Assembly: GCA_017938765.1 (NCBI GenBank)
Contig: JAGBAX010000010.1
Location: 1 to 47,059 of the forward strand
Length of the DNA stretch: 47,059 nucleotides
Direction: 5' to 3'
Source of the DNA: Alistipes sp.
GTDB lineage: Bacteria; Bacteroidota; Bacteroidia; Bacteroidales; Rikenellaceae
The notes below the pieces were generated by a model. It saw only the letters and a program-made list of their open reading frames with translations, was not told where the DNA came from and searched no databases. The stretch's first letter is position 1. Every line of letters starts with the position of its first letter. Below, piece by piece: positions 33,479-40,266 of this stretch. The translations under genes were made by a program, and so were the position numbers.

Positions 33479-35065
33479 TTAACACTCCGCGATGTAGACT
33501 CTGGTAGGGATGGCGTTGTTAATCATCTGGCGGTAGTCGGGGTCAAGCTTGTCGTAGGACTTGCTGTAGACGCGACGAGAGAGCTCTTGACGAAGGTCAT
33601 TGTAGGCCTCGTTAATGGTCAAAAGAACGCTCTGCATTGCATCAAAGGTGGCGTTACTATCGCTTGTGACCGACACAATGCCATTGCTTACTGGGCAGCA
33701 GACCCTATCTCCATTGGGCATTGTAAGGGCGGTGGTAGAGAAGTCGGAGTACTCGCTATTCTTCAGATTGCCCACATGCAGGCGTCGGGTATTCATTGCG
33801 TAAACATGGTAGTTATGCACAAAGCGTTTTACCTCGCGCTTAAGTTCACTTTTGCTACACTTCTTGCCTCGTAGCAGGATAGCTCCGTCGGCAGTGACCG
33901 CTACGCGAAGCAGATTGCGCGCCTTGACGGTTTTGCTCTGTGGCTCTGGCTTGGTACTCTGCTTTGTAACCACTTCAACCTCTGGCTGTTTAACCTCTGG
34001 CTTGGCGTAGTTAATCTTCAGGTGTTCAATGCCTCGGAGCGACTCCTTGACATCTGTAACCTTGCCCATTGGCACATCCGCCTCGGCATCTATGGTTACA
34101 ACGCGGTCGTCGGTCTTCTCTATAAGCGCGGGTAGTTCATTGAGTGTTACAGGTTTGCTGTTGAGAAGAATCTGCTCGCCACCCTTGCGTATCTCAACAA
34201 CATTTTTTGGCTCTGGGACTTCCGCCTTTGCAGCCACTGCGCCAAAGGCGAGAACAATCACCACCACAACTGGAATTACTGCTGTCAGGCGCAACCATTG
34301 GTAGCGACCTGTCTTGATTTTTGTCATCATAAGAAATCGTTTTTTAGTTAAATTACTATTCAACCCGCAGGTAATATCCGGACTATACCCAAAGAGTTGG
34401 TGGAAAATGATTTTTCTGTAGTTGTTAATGTCAAAGCCTCGGCTAATAACATCTCTATCTGCCTGCCATTCACACACTTGCGCGGCACTCTTGGCTATAA
34501 GGTGCACAAAGGGATTAAACCACAAACAGCATCTTGTAGCCTCGTATATTAGTCGTTCAATGGTATGATAATGGCTGATGTGGCTCCGCTCGTGGACAAT
34601 AACTTCGGCAGCGACATCAGTTTTACCCAAAAATATGGTGCGACCAAAGCTAAATGGCTCACAAATCTCACTGCTTACGGCGATAGAGTAACCATTGTGA
34701 TGCGAAACAGAGCACCTACTTCGTAGGCGGAGAATGCCTACTATGCTACCCACAAACCTTGCAAAGAGAAGTAGTGCAACGACAATGTATATCCATAGCA
34801 GCAGTGCAGCCCAATCAAATGCTGGTGGCGCAACTTCTTGTGTGTCATAAGCTTCAACCTCTGTTACTGCGACATCTACAAACTCACTCTCCGTTACGGT
34901 CACTGCAGGAAGTATCGGCAACTCAAGCAGTGGCACGACTGTCGCCACGACAAGTGAGCCGAGGAGCATTGCCCGTGCCGCGCTGTGAGATATGCGCCCC
35001 TCAAGCAGTAGGCGATAGAGGGCATATAGCGCGCCACAGCAGATTATTGTCTCTAAAGGGTACAT
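33479..35065 (-). CDS. BlaR1/MecR1-type M56 membrane metallopeptidase
   Basis: A 528-aa membrane protein. The N-terminal segments are hydrophobic; the zinc motif HERSH (HExxH form, in VIVHERSHISHYHT) lies near residue 170 and the downstream CEWQADRDV supplies the third ligand region. A further membrane helix follows near residue 260 and the C-terminal half is probably extracytoplasmic, unlike the penicillin-binding domain of classical BlaR1. In the family, ligand sensing triggers cleavage of the BlaI repressor. No beta-lactamase is nearby. It starts one base after the BlaI-like gene. Confidence 0.88.
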   Translation of the reverse strand: MYPLETIICCGALYALYRLLLEGRISHSAARAMLLGSLVVATVVPLLELPILPAVTVTESEFVDVAVTEVEAYDTQEVAPPAFDWAALLLWIYIVVALLLFARFVGSIVGILRLRSRCSVSHHNGYSIAVSSEICEPFSFGRTIFLGKTDVAAEVIVHERSHISHYHTIERLIYEATRCCLWFNPFVHLIAKSAAQVCEWQADRDVISRGFDINNYRKIIFHQLFGYSPDITCGLNSNLTKKRFLMMTKIKTGRYQWLRLTAVIPVVVVIVLAFGAVAAKAEVPEPKNVVEIRKGGEQILLNSKPVTLNELPALIEKTDDRVVTIDAEADVPMGKVTDVKESLRGIEHLKINYAKPEVKQPEVEVVTKQSTKPEPQSKTVKARNLLRVAVTADGAILLRGKKCSKSELKREVKRFVHNYHVYAMNTRRLHVGNLKNSEYSDFSTTALTMPNGDRVCCPVSNGIVSVTSDSNATFDAMQSVLLTINEAYNDLRQELSRRVYSKSYDKLDPDYRQMINNAIPTRVYIAEC

Positions 35066-35066
35066 A

Positions 35067-35438
35067 CTACTGTTTGTTTTGTAACATCTTGATAATCTCG
35101 TCTGCCTCGCTTACTGTTATGCCCTTGTCGCGTGACAGAAAGCTGACCATATTGCCTACCGAGCCACCAAAGAAGCTATTTAGAACACCCGTCATAATGG
35201 TGCTTGTGTAGTTCTGGCGCGATATAAGAGGGTAGTACTCGTGGCTCTTACCATAGGCGCGATGCGCCACAAAACCCTTCTTCTCAAGTATGCGCACAAT
35301 GGTAGATACGGTATTATATGCCGGCTTCGGGGCAGGCATAGCCTCAAGAATGTCGTTTACAAACCCCTTCTCTTTTTGCCAAAGTATCTGCATAATCTCA
35401 AGCTCGGCTCGCGTTAGCTCTTGTGTTTTTGTATTCAT
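35067..35438 (-). CDS. BlaI/MecI-family transcriptional repressor
   Basis: A 123-aa winged-helix regulator of the BlaI/MecI/CopY group. The N-terminal DNA-binding half has LTRAELEIMQILWQKEKG and YNTVSTIVRILEKKGFVAH; the C-terminal helices would dimerise (SRDKGITVSEADEIIKML). It is the first gene of the pair with the M56 peptidase. Two 16-base near-palindromes with the same half-sites (AACTAAA-TTTAGTT type) lie just upstream, covering its promoter, which fits autorepression relieved by the peptidase. Confidence 0.9.
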   Translation of the reverse strand: MNTKTQELTRAELEIMQILWQKEKGFVNDILEAMPAPKPAYNTVSTIVRILEKKGFVAHRAYGKSHEYYPLISRQNYTSTIMTGVLNSFFGGSVGNMVSFLSRDKGITVSEADEIIKMLQNKQ

Positions 35439-35464
35439 AGTCGCATTAAATCATTTTCCAGTGA

Positions 35465-35509
35465 CAAAGGTATAACTAAATATTTAGTTTTCCAACTAAA
35501 ACCTTAGTT
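35465..35509 (-). promoter_or_regulatory. BlaI promoter with tandem operators
   Basis: The minus-strand -7 box TACCTTTG is at 35465-35472 and a TTG-type -33 box at about 35493-35495, 20 bases away. A perfect palindrome aactaaatatttagtt (35474-35489) fills the spacer and a degenerate copy aactaaaaccttagtt (35494-35509) covers the -33 region. Their centres are 20 bases apart, about two helical turns. Confidence 0.75.
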
Positions 35510-35554
35510 AATTTTGAGAAAATTTTGTTAGCATATATAAGTTTATATATGCTA

Positions 35555-36259
35555 CTAATTCAGCATAGCGACAAGTGCTGGCAGGAAGTCTGGGTAGGTG
35601 TTAAGGGTTTTCTCTGTGCGCAGGTAGAGCTCGCGGGCGAGGGCAGCGCGAGATGGGTGGTCAGAGTTTATGTCGCGCGAGTAGGCCTCGTCTGTCGGAT
35701 GGTCAGCGAGTTTAAGTTCGGCTGTAAACTCCTTATAGCGAGCAAGCCCAGCGACTGTTGCGCTCTCAATTTTGCCCGTTGTAACAAACTGCTTTAGTGC
35801 GCGGAGCAGTGGCGTAAGGGCTGTTTTATCGCCAAGGTCTGCCTCTATATCCTCAAGGCACTCCCACTCGCCAATCATCGCGTAGCAGAGTGCAAGGATA
35901 GGTGTGGCCTCCAGAGGGTCCTCATCGTCACAGTCAAGCAGAAGCTCAAGTTGCGCTGCGGCAACCTCTCCCTCGTCGGCAAGGTAACTATCTACGGCCG
36001 AGGCGAGGATAATCTCCATCGCCGCAAGGGTATTTGGATGTGTGCGGTCAAGAGTTACTGCCCCCTCCTCATCATCAGGAAGAGTCGCTAAAATATCCTC
36101 AAAGGCCTCATAGCGTATCATACAAGCCTCTGGATAGTCGTCGTTCTGCTCCGCCTTGTATGACTGCTCAAGGCGAGCATTAAGGTTTCCGCGAGCAGAG
36201 TTGCCGATAAGGCGGAAGGTCTGGTTTACTGTTGGCTGTAACTCTAAAAATGGTTTCAT
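35555..36259 (-). CDS. Hypothetical acidic helical protein
   Basis: A 234-aa protein I do not recognise. It has no signal peptide or membrane segment and is rich in Ala, Leu, Asp and Glu. The helical pattern (AAMEIILASAVDSYLADEGEVAAAQLELLL, LCYAMIGEWECLEDIEADL shortened forms) suggests TPR-like or other helical repeats. Its start overlaps the end of the sulfatase-fold gene by 4 bases (ATGA), so it is co-translated with it and may act on the same process. Confidence 0.6.
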   Translation of the reverse strand: MKPFLELQPTVNQTFRLIGNSARGNLNARLEQSYKAEQNDDYPEACMIRYEAFEDILATLPDDEEGAVTLDRTHPNTLAAMEIILASAVDSYLADEGEVAAAQLELLLDCDDEDPLEATPILALCYAMIGEWECLEDIEADLGDKTALTPLLRALKQFVTTGKIESATVAGLARYKEFTAELKLADHPTDEAYSRDINSDHPSRAALARELYLRTEKTLNTYPDFLPALVAMLN

Positions 36260-38079
36260 AACTGCTTGATAATGTTATATGTGCTCTGTAGCATTGTCTT
36301 GCCTATCTGCTCCTGCTCTGCACTCCCCTCCAAGATAACGCTCTCGGTGGTGCAGTCGTAAATTGTTGAGCCAGTGGTATCTACAACGCCAAAGCCATTG
36401 TTAAATGTGTAGTATCCAAATTTATGTGGGTTTGGGGCAAAGATGTCGCGGCTTAACAAAAAGTCGTTGTGAGCAATGCCCAACTGTGCAAGTAGTGTTG
36501 CGGCAAAATCGCTCTGCGAGCAGTAGCTATCTACTCTTTTCTGCCTCTTAAGTGCCCCGCCGAGCCAAAGCATAGGTATGCGGTGTCGCTCAACGGCGCT
36601 CGCGCTAATACCGTATGGGTAGGGGTAGGCGTGGTCGGCAACAATAATAATAAGGGTGTTGTCCCACTCCTCGCTCTGGCGCAGACTCTCCACAACACGA
36701 CCAATACAGCTGTCGGCAAAGTGCATTGAACTGAGCATCTTATCCTCAAAAACGGCTGTCGGTACATCAAAAGGCTCGTGGCTTGACAGGGTCTGCCATA
36801 CGGCAAAATATGGAGCAGACTGCTCGCTCTGTTCCTTAATATGCCCCGTAAAATAGTCCGCCAACACATCGTCAGCATAGCCCCACTTTGAGGTTGGAGC
36901 ATCAAAGTGTAAGTCTTTGTATGCCACCAACTTATCAAACCCCGTAGCGTAGAGATACGACGCCATATTTGTGAAGTTTAAGTCGCCACCGTGAATATAA
37001 CTTGTTCTGTAACCCTCACGGCGAAGGCTGCGGGCAATAGATGGCAGGTGTGATGCCCTCTGCGGCTCCTTCATAATTGACATTGTCGGCTGAGAGCAAA
37101 AGCCACTCAAGGTTGCCAGCACGCCCCTATCTGTGCGGAACGAGGAGGCTATCATATTCTCAAACCAGACTCCCTCGCCCTTTAGTCGCTGAAGGTTTGG
37201 AGCAACGACCTGCCCGCCGACAGTGCAGTCGGTAGTCGTGCGACCAAAACTCTCGGCAAGGATAAGCACTATATTCGGACGGCTCTGAGAAAGAAGGTTT
37301 TCAGTCGGCTCAGCATCGTTTTCCGCCATAATAGTTGCCATTTGCGCTGCGCACTGCTCAGTTGAGAAGTAGTTATAGCGGTCAAGATTTTCGCCATCAG
37401 AGATAGACGAAAGCAGTGAGAATGTGGGATTTACAGCGGCGTGGTTGAGTATTGTTTTATCGCTAAAGTAGGCCTTTGAGACATTCGCCACAGCCGTAGT
37501 TGTGCCACCACGAATAGCTAAAAAATCAACTCCCGCAATAAGCAGTAGCAGAAGAGTGTAGACCACTTTTCTGCCCCAACGACCCGCAACTTGAACCTTA
37601 AAAATCTTCAACACTGCGTTGTACATCACTATCAGCAGTGCACCATAGACCACTGCCACAAGGCTCTGGATGCAAAATTGGCCCACTGTAACGCTCGCCA
37701 TAGCCTCCTTGGGCGTTGCGAGGTATTGGAAAACAGAGCCGTCAAGTGGAAATCCCCAGAACTCATACAGCCCAAGGTTTACCGAGAAGGTTACGGCAAC
37801 AATAACTGCCGCCGTATAGCACCACACTCTCTGCAGTCTATGCCACCAAACACTTGGCAGCCAGAGGCATAGCAGAGTAAGAAGAATTGGTATTGCGCAA
37901 ATATACCCCGCCATAGTGGCATCAAGGCTCAATCCGTGACTAACCACACCCCACAGCTCCGCCACTTCAGCCTCGGAGGCGAGCTCTGCATACCAGAGCA
38001 GAAACAGAGGCTTCTGTAGTGTCAGCAGCACAAGAGTGCCGACAAAGAGCAGTAGTAGGTAGAGTATATTGCTTGTCAT
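36256..38079 (-). CDS. LTA-synthase/MdoB-like sulfatase-fold membrane protein
   Basis: A 607-aa protein with about five N-terminal membrane helices (residues 1-190) and a periplasmic alkaline-phosphatase-superfamily domain (about 270-600). The catalytic motifs of phosphoglycerol or phosphoethanolamine transferases are visible: NIVLILAESFGRTT (metal-binding Glu), the nucleophilic Thr in SSFRTDRG, SYIHGGDLNFTN and IIIVADHAYPYP. The family transfers phosphoglycerol or phosphoethanolamine to glycans or lipids; the acceptor here is unknown. It starts 3 bases after cstA ends and overlaps the next gene by 4 bases. Confidence 0.87.
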   Translation of the reverse strand: MTSNILYLLLLFVGTLVLLTLQKPLFLLWYAELASEAEVAELWGVVSHGLSLDATMAGYICAIPILLTLLCLWLPSVWWHRLQRVWCYTAAVIVAVTFSVNLGLYEFWGFPLDGSVFQYLATPKEAMASVTVGQFCIQSLVAVVYGALLIVMYNAVLKIFKVQVAGRWGRKVVYTLLLLLIAGVDFLAIRGGTTTAVANVSKAYFSDKTILNHAAVNPTFSLLSSISDGENLDRYNYFSTEQCAAQMATIMAENDAEPTENLLSQSRPNIVLILAESFGRTTTDCTVGGQVVAPNLQRLKGEGVWFENMIASSFRTDRGVLATLSGFCSQPTMSIMKEPQRASHLPSIARSLRREGYRTSYIHGGDLNFTNMASYLYATGFDKLVAYKDLHFDAPTSKWGYADDVLADYFTGHIKEQSEQSAPYFAVWQTLSSHEPFDVPTAVFEDKMLSSMHFADSCIGRVVESLRQSEEWDNTLIIIVADHAYPYPYGISASAVERHRIPMLWLGGALKRQKRVDSYCSQSDFAATLLAQLGIAHNDFLLSRDIFAPNPHKFGYYTFNNGFGVVDTTGSTIYDCTTESVILEGSAEQEQIGKTMLQSTYNIIKQL

Positions 38080-38082
38080 ATT

Positions 38083-39516
38083 TTACTGTTCAATTAGCCC
38101 CTTCTTTCTATCTGCATAGAGCTTATAGCACATCAGTGCAGTAAGGAGCAGAGTCACAACACCGCCCAAAGCGTATGCTATAGTTGTTGAGCCAAGACCA
38201 ACAAATTGGTTAGAGACAAAGACAAATGACGAGCAGATGTATGTCATAAATACTGCTGGCGGCAGAGCAACCCATATATTACGCTTGTGCAGGTTGAGAT
38301 ATACAACTATTGTCCACAGCACAACTGTTGCCAGAGCCTGATTTGTCCAAGAGAAGTAACGCCATACAATGTCAAAGTTTACGAATGTAATGGCAATACC
38401 AATAGCAAAGATTATTGCGCTGATAGATAGTCGTTTAACTATGCTCTTCTGGTCAATGTGGAAGATGTCGGCTATAATGAGTCGTGCAGAACGGAAGGCC
38501 GTATCGCCAGAGGTTATCGGTGCAGCAACAACACCAAGTATGGCAAGTATAGCACCAAACTTACCAAGTGTAGTCTGTGCAATGTGGTTTACTGCCCACG
38601 CGGCGTTGTTCCCGTGCTCTGCAAGAGCAGTTGTCAGTTCGCCTGCACCACCAAAGAATGCCATAGCTATAGCAGCCCAGATAAGGGCGATGATAGACTC
38701 TGAAATCATTGCTCCGTAGAACACCATACGGCATTCAGCTTCGTTATTCACGCAACGAGCCATCATCGGCGACTGTGTGGCGTGGAAGCCAGAGATAGCT
38801 CCACACGCGATAGTTATAAATAGTGTAGGCACAATTGGCATCGCCTCGGCATTTGCCTGAAAGTTCTTTAGCGTCATAGCAGGGATGGTGTAGTCGCCCA
38901 CAAAGAGAACTACACACAGCGCAATGGCCATAAATAGTAGCGCAAAGCCAAAGAGAGGGTATAGCTTGCCGATAATCTTGTCAATAGGCAGCAGCGTTGC
39001 AACAAAGTAGTAGACAATGATAATACCTATCCACACCCAGTATGAAATAGATGGCACCATTTCGCCCAATATGCTTGCAGGGCTTCGCAAGAAGACAACG
39101 CCCACAAGAATCAGTAGCACGATAGAGAATAGTCGCATAAACTGCCTCATCCCGCCACCTAAATATCTACCAACAATCTCTGGAATGCTCAATCCGTCAT
39201 TGCGAACAAGAATTACACCTGAGATAAAGTCGTGCATAGCACCCATAAGTATACCACCTGCCGTAATCCATATAAAGGCTACAGGGCCAAAGCAGGCACC
39301 CAGCACAGCACCAAAAATTGGGCCGATACCCGCAATGTTGAGCAGCTGAATCAGAAACACTCGCCAGCGAGGCATCGGCACATAGTCCACCCCGTCATAA
39401 AGGGTTGCGCTTGGCACAGCCGCCTTACTGTCAATTTTACATACACGCTCAAGGTAGCGACCATAGGTAAAATATGCCACTACGAGAAGTACTAAACAGA
39501 TAATAAAAGTAAGCAT
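38083..39516 (-). CDS. cstA: CstA-family carbon starvation/pyruvate transporter
   Basis: A 477-aa multi-pass membrane protein of the CstA/BtsT family, which imports pyruvate or peptides. Motifs are LNIAGIGPIFGAVLGACFGP, GGILMGAMHDFISG, ISGFHATQSPMMARC and LGVVAAPITSGDTAFRSARL. The frame extends upstream to 39576, but ATG at 39516 (MLTFIICLVLL) gives the normal N-terminus. It is shorter than E. coli CstA (about 700 aa), like other Bacteroidetes forms. It heads an operon with the sulfatase-fold gene, 3 bases away. Confidence 0.9.
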   Translation of the reverse strand: MLTFIICLVLLVVAYFTYGRYLERVCKIDSKAAVPSATLYDGVDYVPMPRWRVFLIQLLNIAGIGPIFGAVLGACFGPVAFIWITAGGILMGAMHDFISGVILVRNDGLSIPEIVGRYLGGGMRQFMRLFSIVLLILVGVVFLRSPASILGEMVPSISYWVWIGIIIVYYFVATLLPIDKIIGKLYPLFGFALLFMAIALCVVLFVGDYTIPAMTLKNFQANAEAMPIVPTLFITIACGAISGFHATQSPMMARCVNNEAECRMVFYGAMISESIIALIWAAIAMAFFGGAGELTTALAEHGNNAAWAVNHIAQTTLGKFGAILAILGVVAAPITSGDTAFRSARLIIADIFHIDQKSIVKRLSISAIIFAIGIAITFVNFDIVWRYFSWTNQALATVVLWTIVVYLNLHKRNIWVALPPAVFMTYICSSFVFVSNQFVGLGSTTIAYALGGVVTLLLTALMCYKLYADRKKGLIEQ

Positions 39517-39614
39517 ATGGTTAGGTTTTAAAAATTTTTCTACGCGAAGATACAAAAAAAGAATAGCAAAAAGCACAACAAGCCGAATTTTTTACGATAT
39601 TTGCCCCACGCAAT

Positions 39615-39686
39615 GCTGAATTAGCTCAGTGGTAGAGCACTTCACTCGTAATGAAGGGGTCCCGGGTTCAAGTCCCGGATTCAGCT
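39615..39686 (+). tRNA. tRNA-Thr (anticodon CGT)
   Basis: A 72-nt cloverleaf: acceptor GCTGAAT with ATTCAGC, anticodon stem CTTCA/TGAAG with loop CTCGTAA giving CGT (reads ACG), T-arm CCGGG-TTCAAGT-CCCGG, discriminator T, no encoded CCA. A near-consensus -7 box (GATATTTG, 39596-39603) is close upstream. Its last 26 bases recur downstream. Confidence 0.95.
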
Positions 39687-39687
39687 C
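39661..39687 (+). repeat. 27-bp direct repeat copy 1 (tRNA-Thr 3' end)
   Basis: This is the T-arm and 3' acceptor strand of tRNA-Thr plus one base. An identical 27-base copy occurs at 39821-39847 and a 19-base piece at 40020-40038. Repeated tRNA 3' ends are typical of integrase attachment sites. Confidence 0.85.
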
Positions 39688-39688
39688 G

Positions 39689-39790
39689 TGACTGTGGGCT
39701 CGGACTCTCCGTTGCCCATTTTTTGCACTCTGATAACACCCCGGGACCCCCAAAGTCCTCCTTAACAAAGGAGGATTTAGGAGGATTTTA
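39689..39790 (+). repeat. About 100-bp direct repeat, copy 1
   Basis: Nearly identical to 40039-40140 (differences at a few bases). It holds gggctcggactctccgttgc, a T run and the hairpin tcctcctt-aac-aaaggagga followed by tttaggagg. The same hairpin type appears in the element at 23458-23478. Confidence 0.8.
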
Positions 39791-39820
39791 AATATGGTCC
39801 CAACGGGATGCGGTAGCATC

Positions 39821-39847
39821 CCCGGGTTCAAGTCCCGGATTCAGCTC
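39821..39847 (+). repeat. 27-bp direct repeat copy 2 (tRNA-Thr 3' end)
   Basis: Exact copy of 39661-39687, 160 bases downstream, not followed or preceded by the rest of a tRNA. It would be an attachment-site duplicate left by an integration or a partial tRNA duplication. Confidence 0.85.
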
Positions 39848-39861
39848 AGAGGAACATCAAG

Positions 39862-39966
39862 CAAACAAGTTACCACCCAATAGGGTGGTTTTTATTTTAC
39901 CACATCGCTCAAGTTTGCTTGAAAGCGATGTGGAAAAATAAAAACGACACAGTCGTAACTTGTTTG
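39862..39966. repeat. 105-nt cloverleaf-like palindromic element
   Basis: Outer 11-bp stem caaacaagtta/taacttgtttg (39862-39872, 39956-39966). Inside are three arms: ccaccc/gggtgg (39873-39888), a long arm pairing 39889-39909 with 39924-39944 (20 of 21 bp) capped by caag/cttg, and cgac/gtcg (39945-39955). Nearly every base is paired. The first arm followed by five T could also terminate tRNA-Thr. Confidence 0.8.
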
Positions 39967-40019
39967 AGAAGATACTCCCTTAGCGCACGGGACTCGCGGA
40001 AGTTTTTGCGAAACTTTCG

Positions 40020-40038
40020 CAAGTCCCGGATTCAGCTC
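40020..40038 (+). repeat. 19-bp partial copy of the tRNA-Thr 3' end
   Basis: caagtcccggattcagctc repeats the last part of the 27-bp unit. It is preceded by aaactttcg, and aaactttcgcaagtccc recurs at 40142-40158, so the two borders share a further 17-base repeat. Confidence 0.75.
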
Positions 40039-40140
40039 TGACTGTGGGCGCGGACTCTCCGTTGCCCATTTTTTTGCACTTTGATAACACCCGGGACCCC
40101 CAAAGTCCTCCTTAACAAAGGAGGATTTAGGAGGTTTTGA
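40039..40140 (+). repeat. About 100-bp direct repeat, copy 2
   Basis: Second copy of the unit at 39689-39790, 350 bases downstream, again placed right after a tRNA-Thr 3' fragment. The repeated arrangement (fragment plus module) points to duplication or repeated insertion of one element. Confidence 0.8.
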
Positions 40141-40184
40141 AAAACTTTCGCAAGTCCCATTTCTCGCATTATCTCCGTGCTAAA

Positions 40185-40216
40185 TTTGTTTTTTCGGGAA
40201 ATTTTTATTACCTTTG
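40185..40216 (+). promoter_or_regulatory. Promoter of the esterase operon
   Basis: TTTG (40185-40188), exactly 20 bases, TACCTTTG (40209-40216): a perfect consensus. The expected leader is about 45 bases to the ATG at 40267. Confidence 0.85.
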
Positions 40217-40266
40217 TGTTCATTATATGTTTAACACACATAAACCTAATCAATAAATCTTTTATT

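Noticed and set aside
33479-35438. Beta-lactam resistance locus
   Set aside because: The BlaI/BlaR1-like pair lacks a penicillin-binding sensor domain and no beta-lactamase or PBP gene is close.
39592-39831. 79-aa minus-strand frame across tRNA-Thr
   Set aside because: It covers a tRNA gene and repeat DNA; frames across tRNAs of this kind are artefacts.
39821-39847. Second tRNA-Thr gene
   Set aside because: Only the T-arm and 3' acceptor strand are present; the 5' half and anticodon are missing.
39661-40158. CRISPR array suggested by regularly recurring repeats
   Set aside because: Repeats are few, unequal in length and spacing, and derive from the tRNA 3' end; no cas genes are present.
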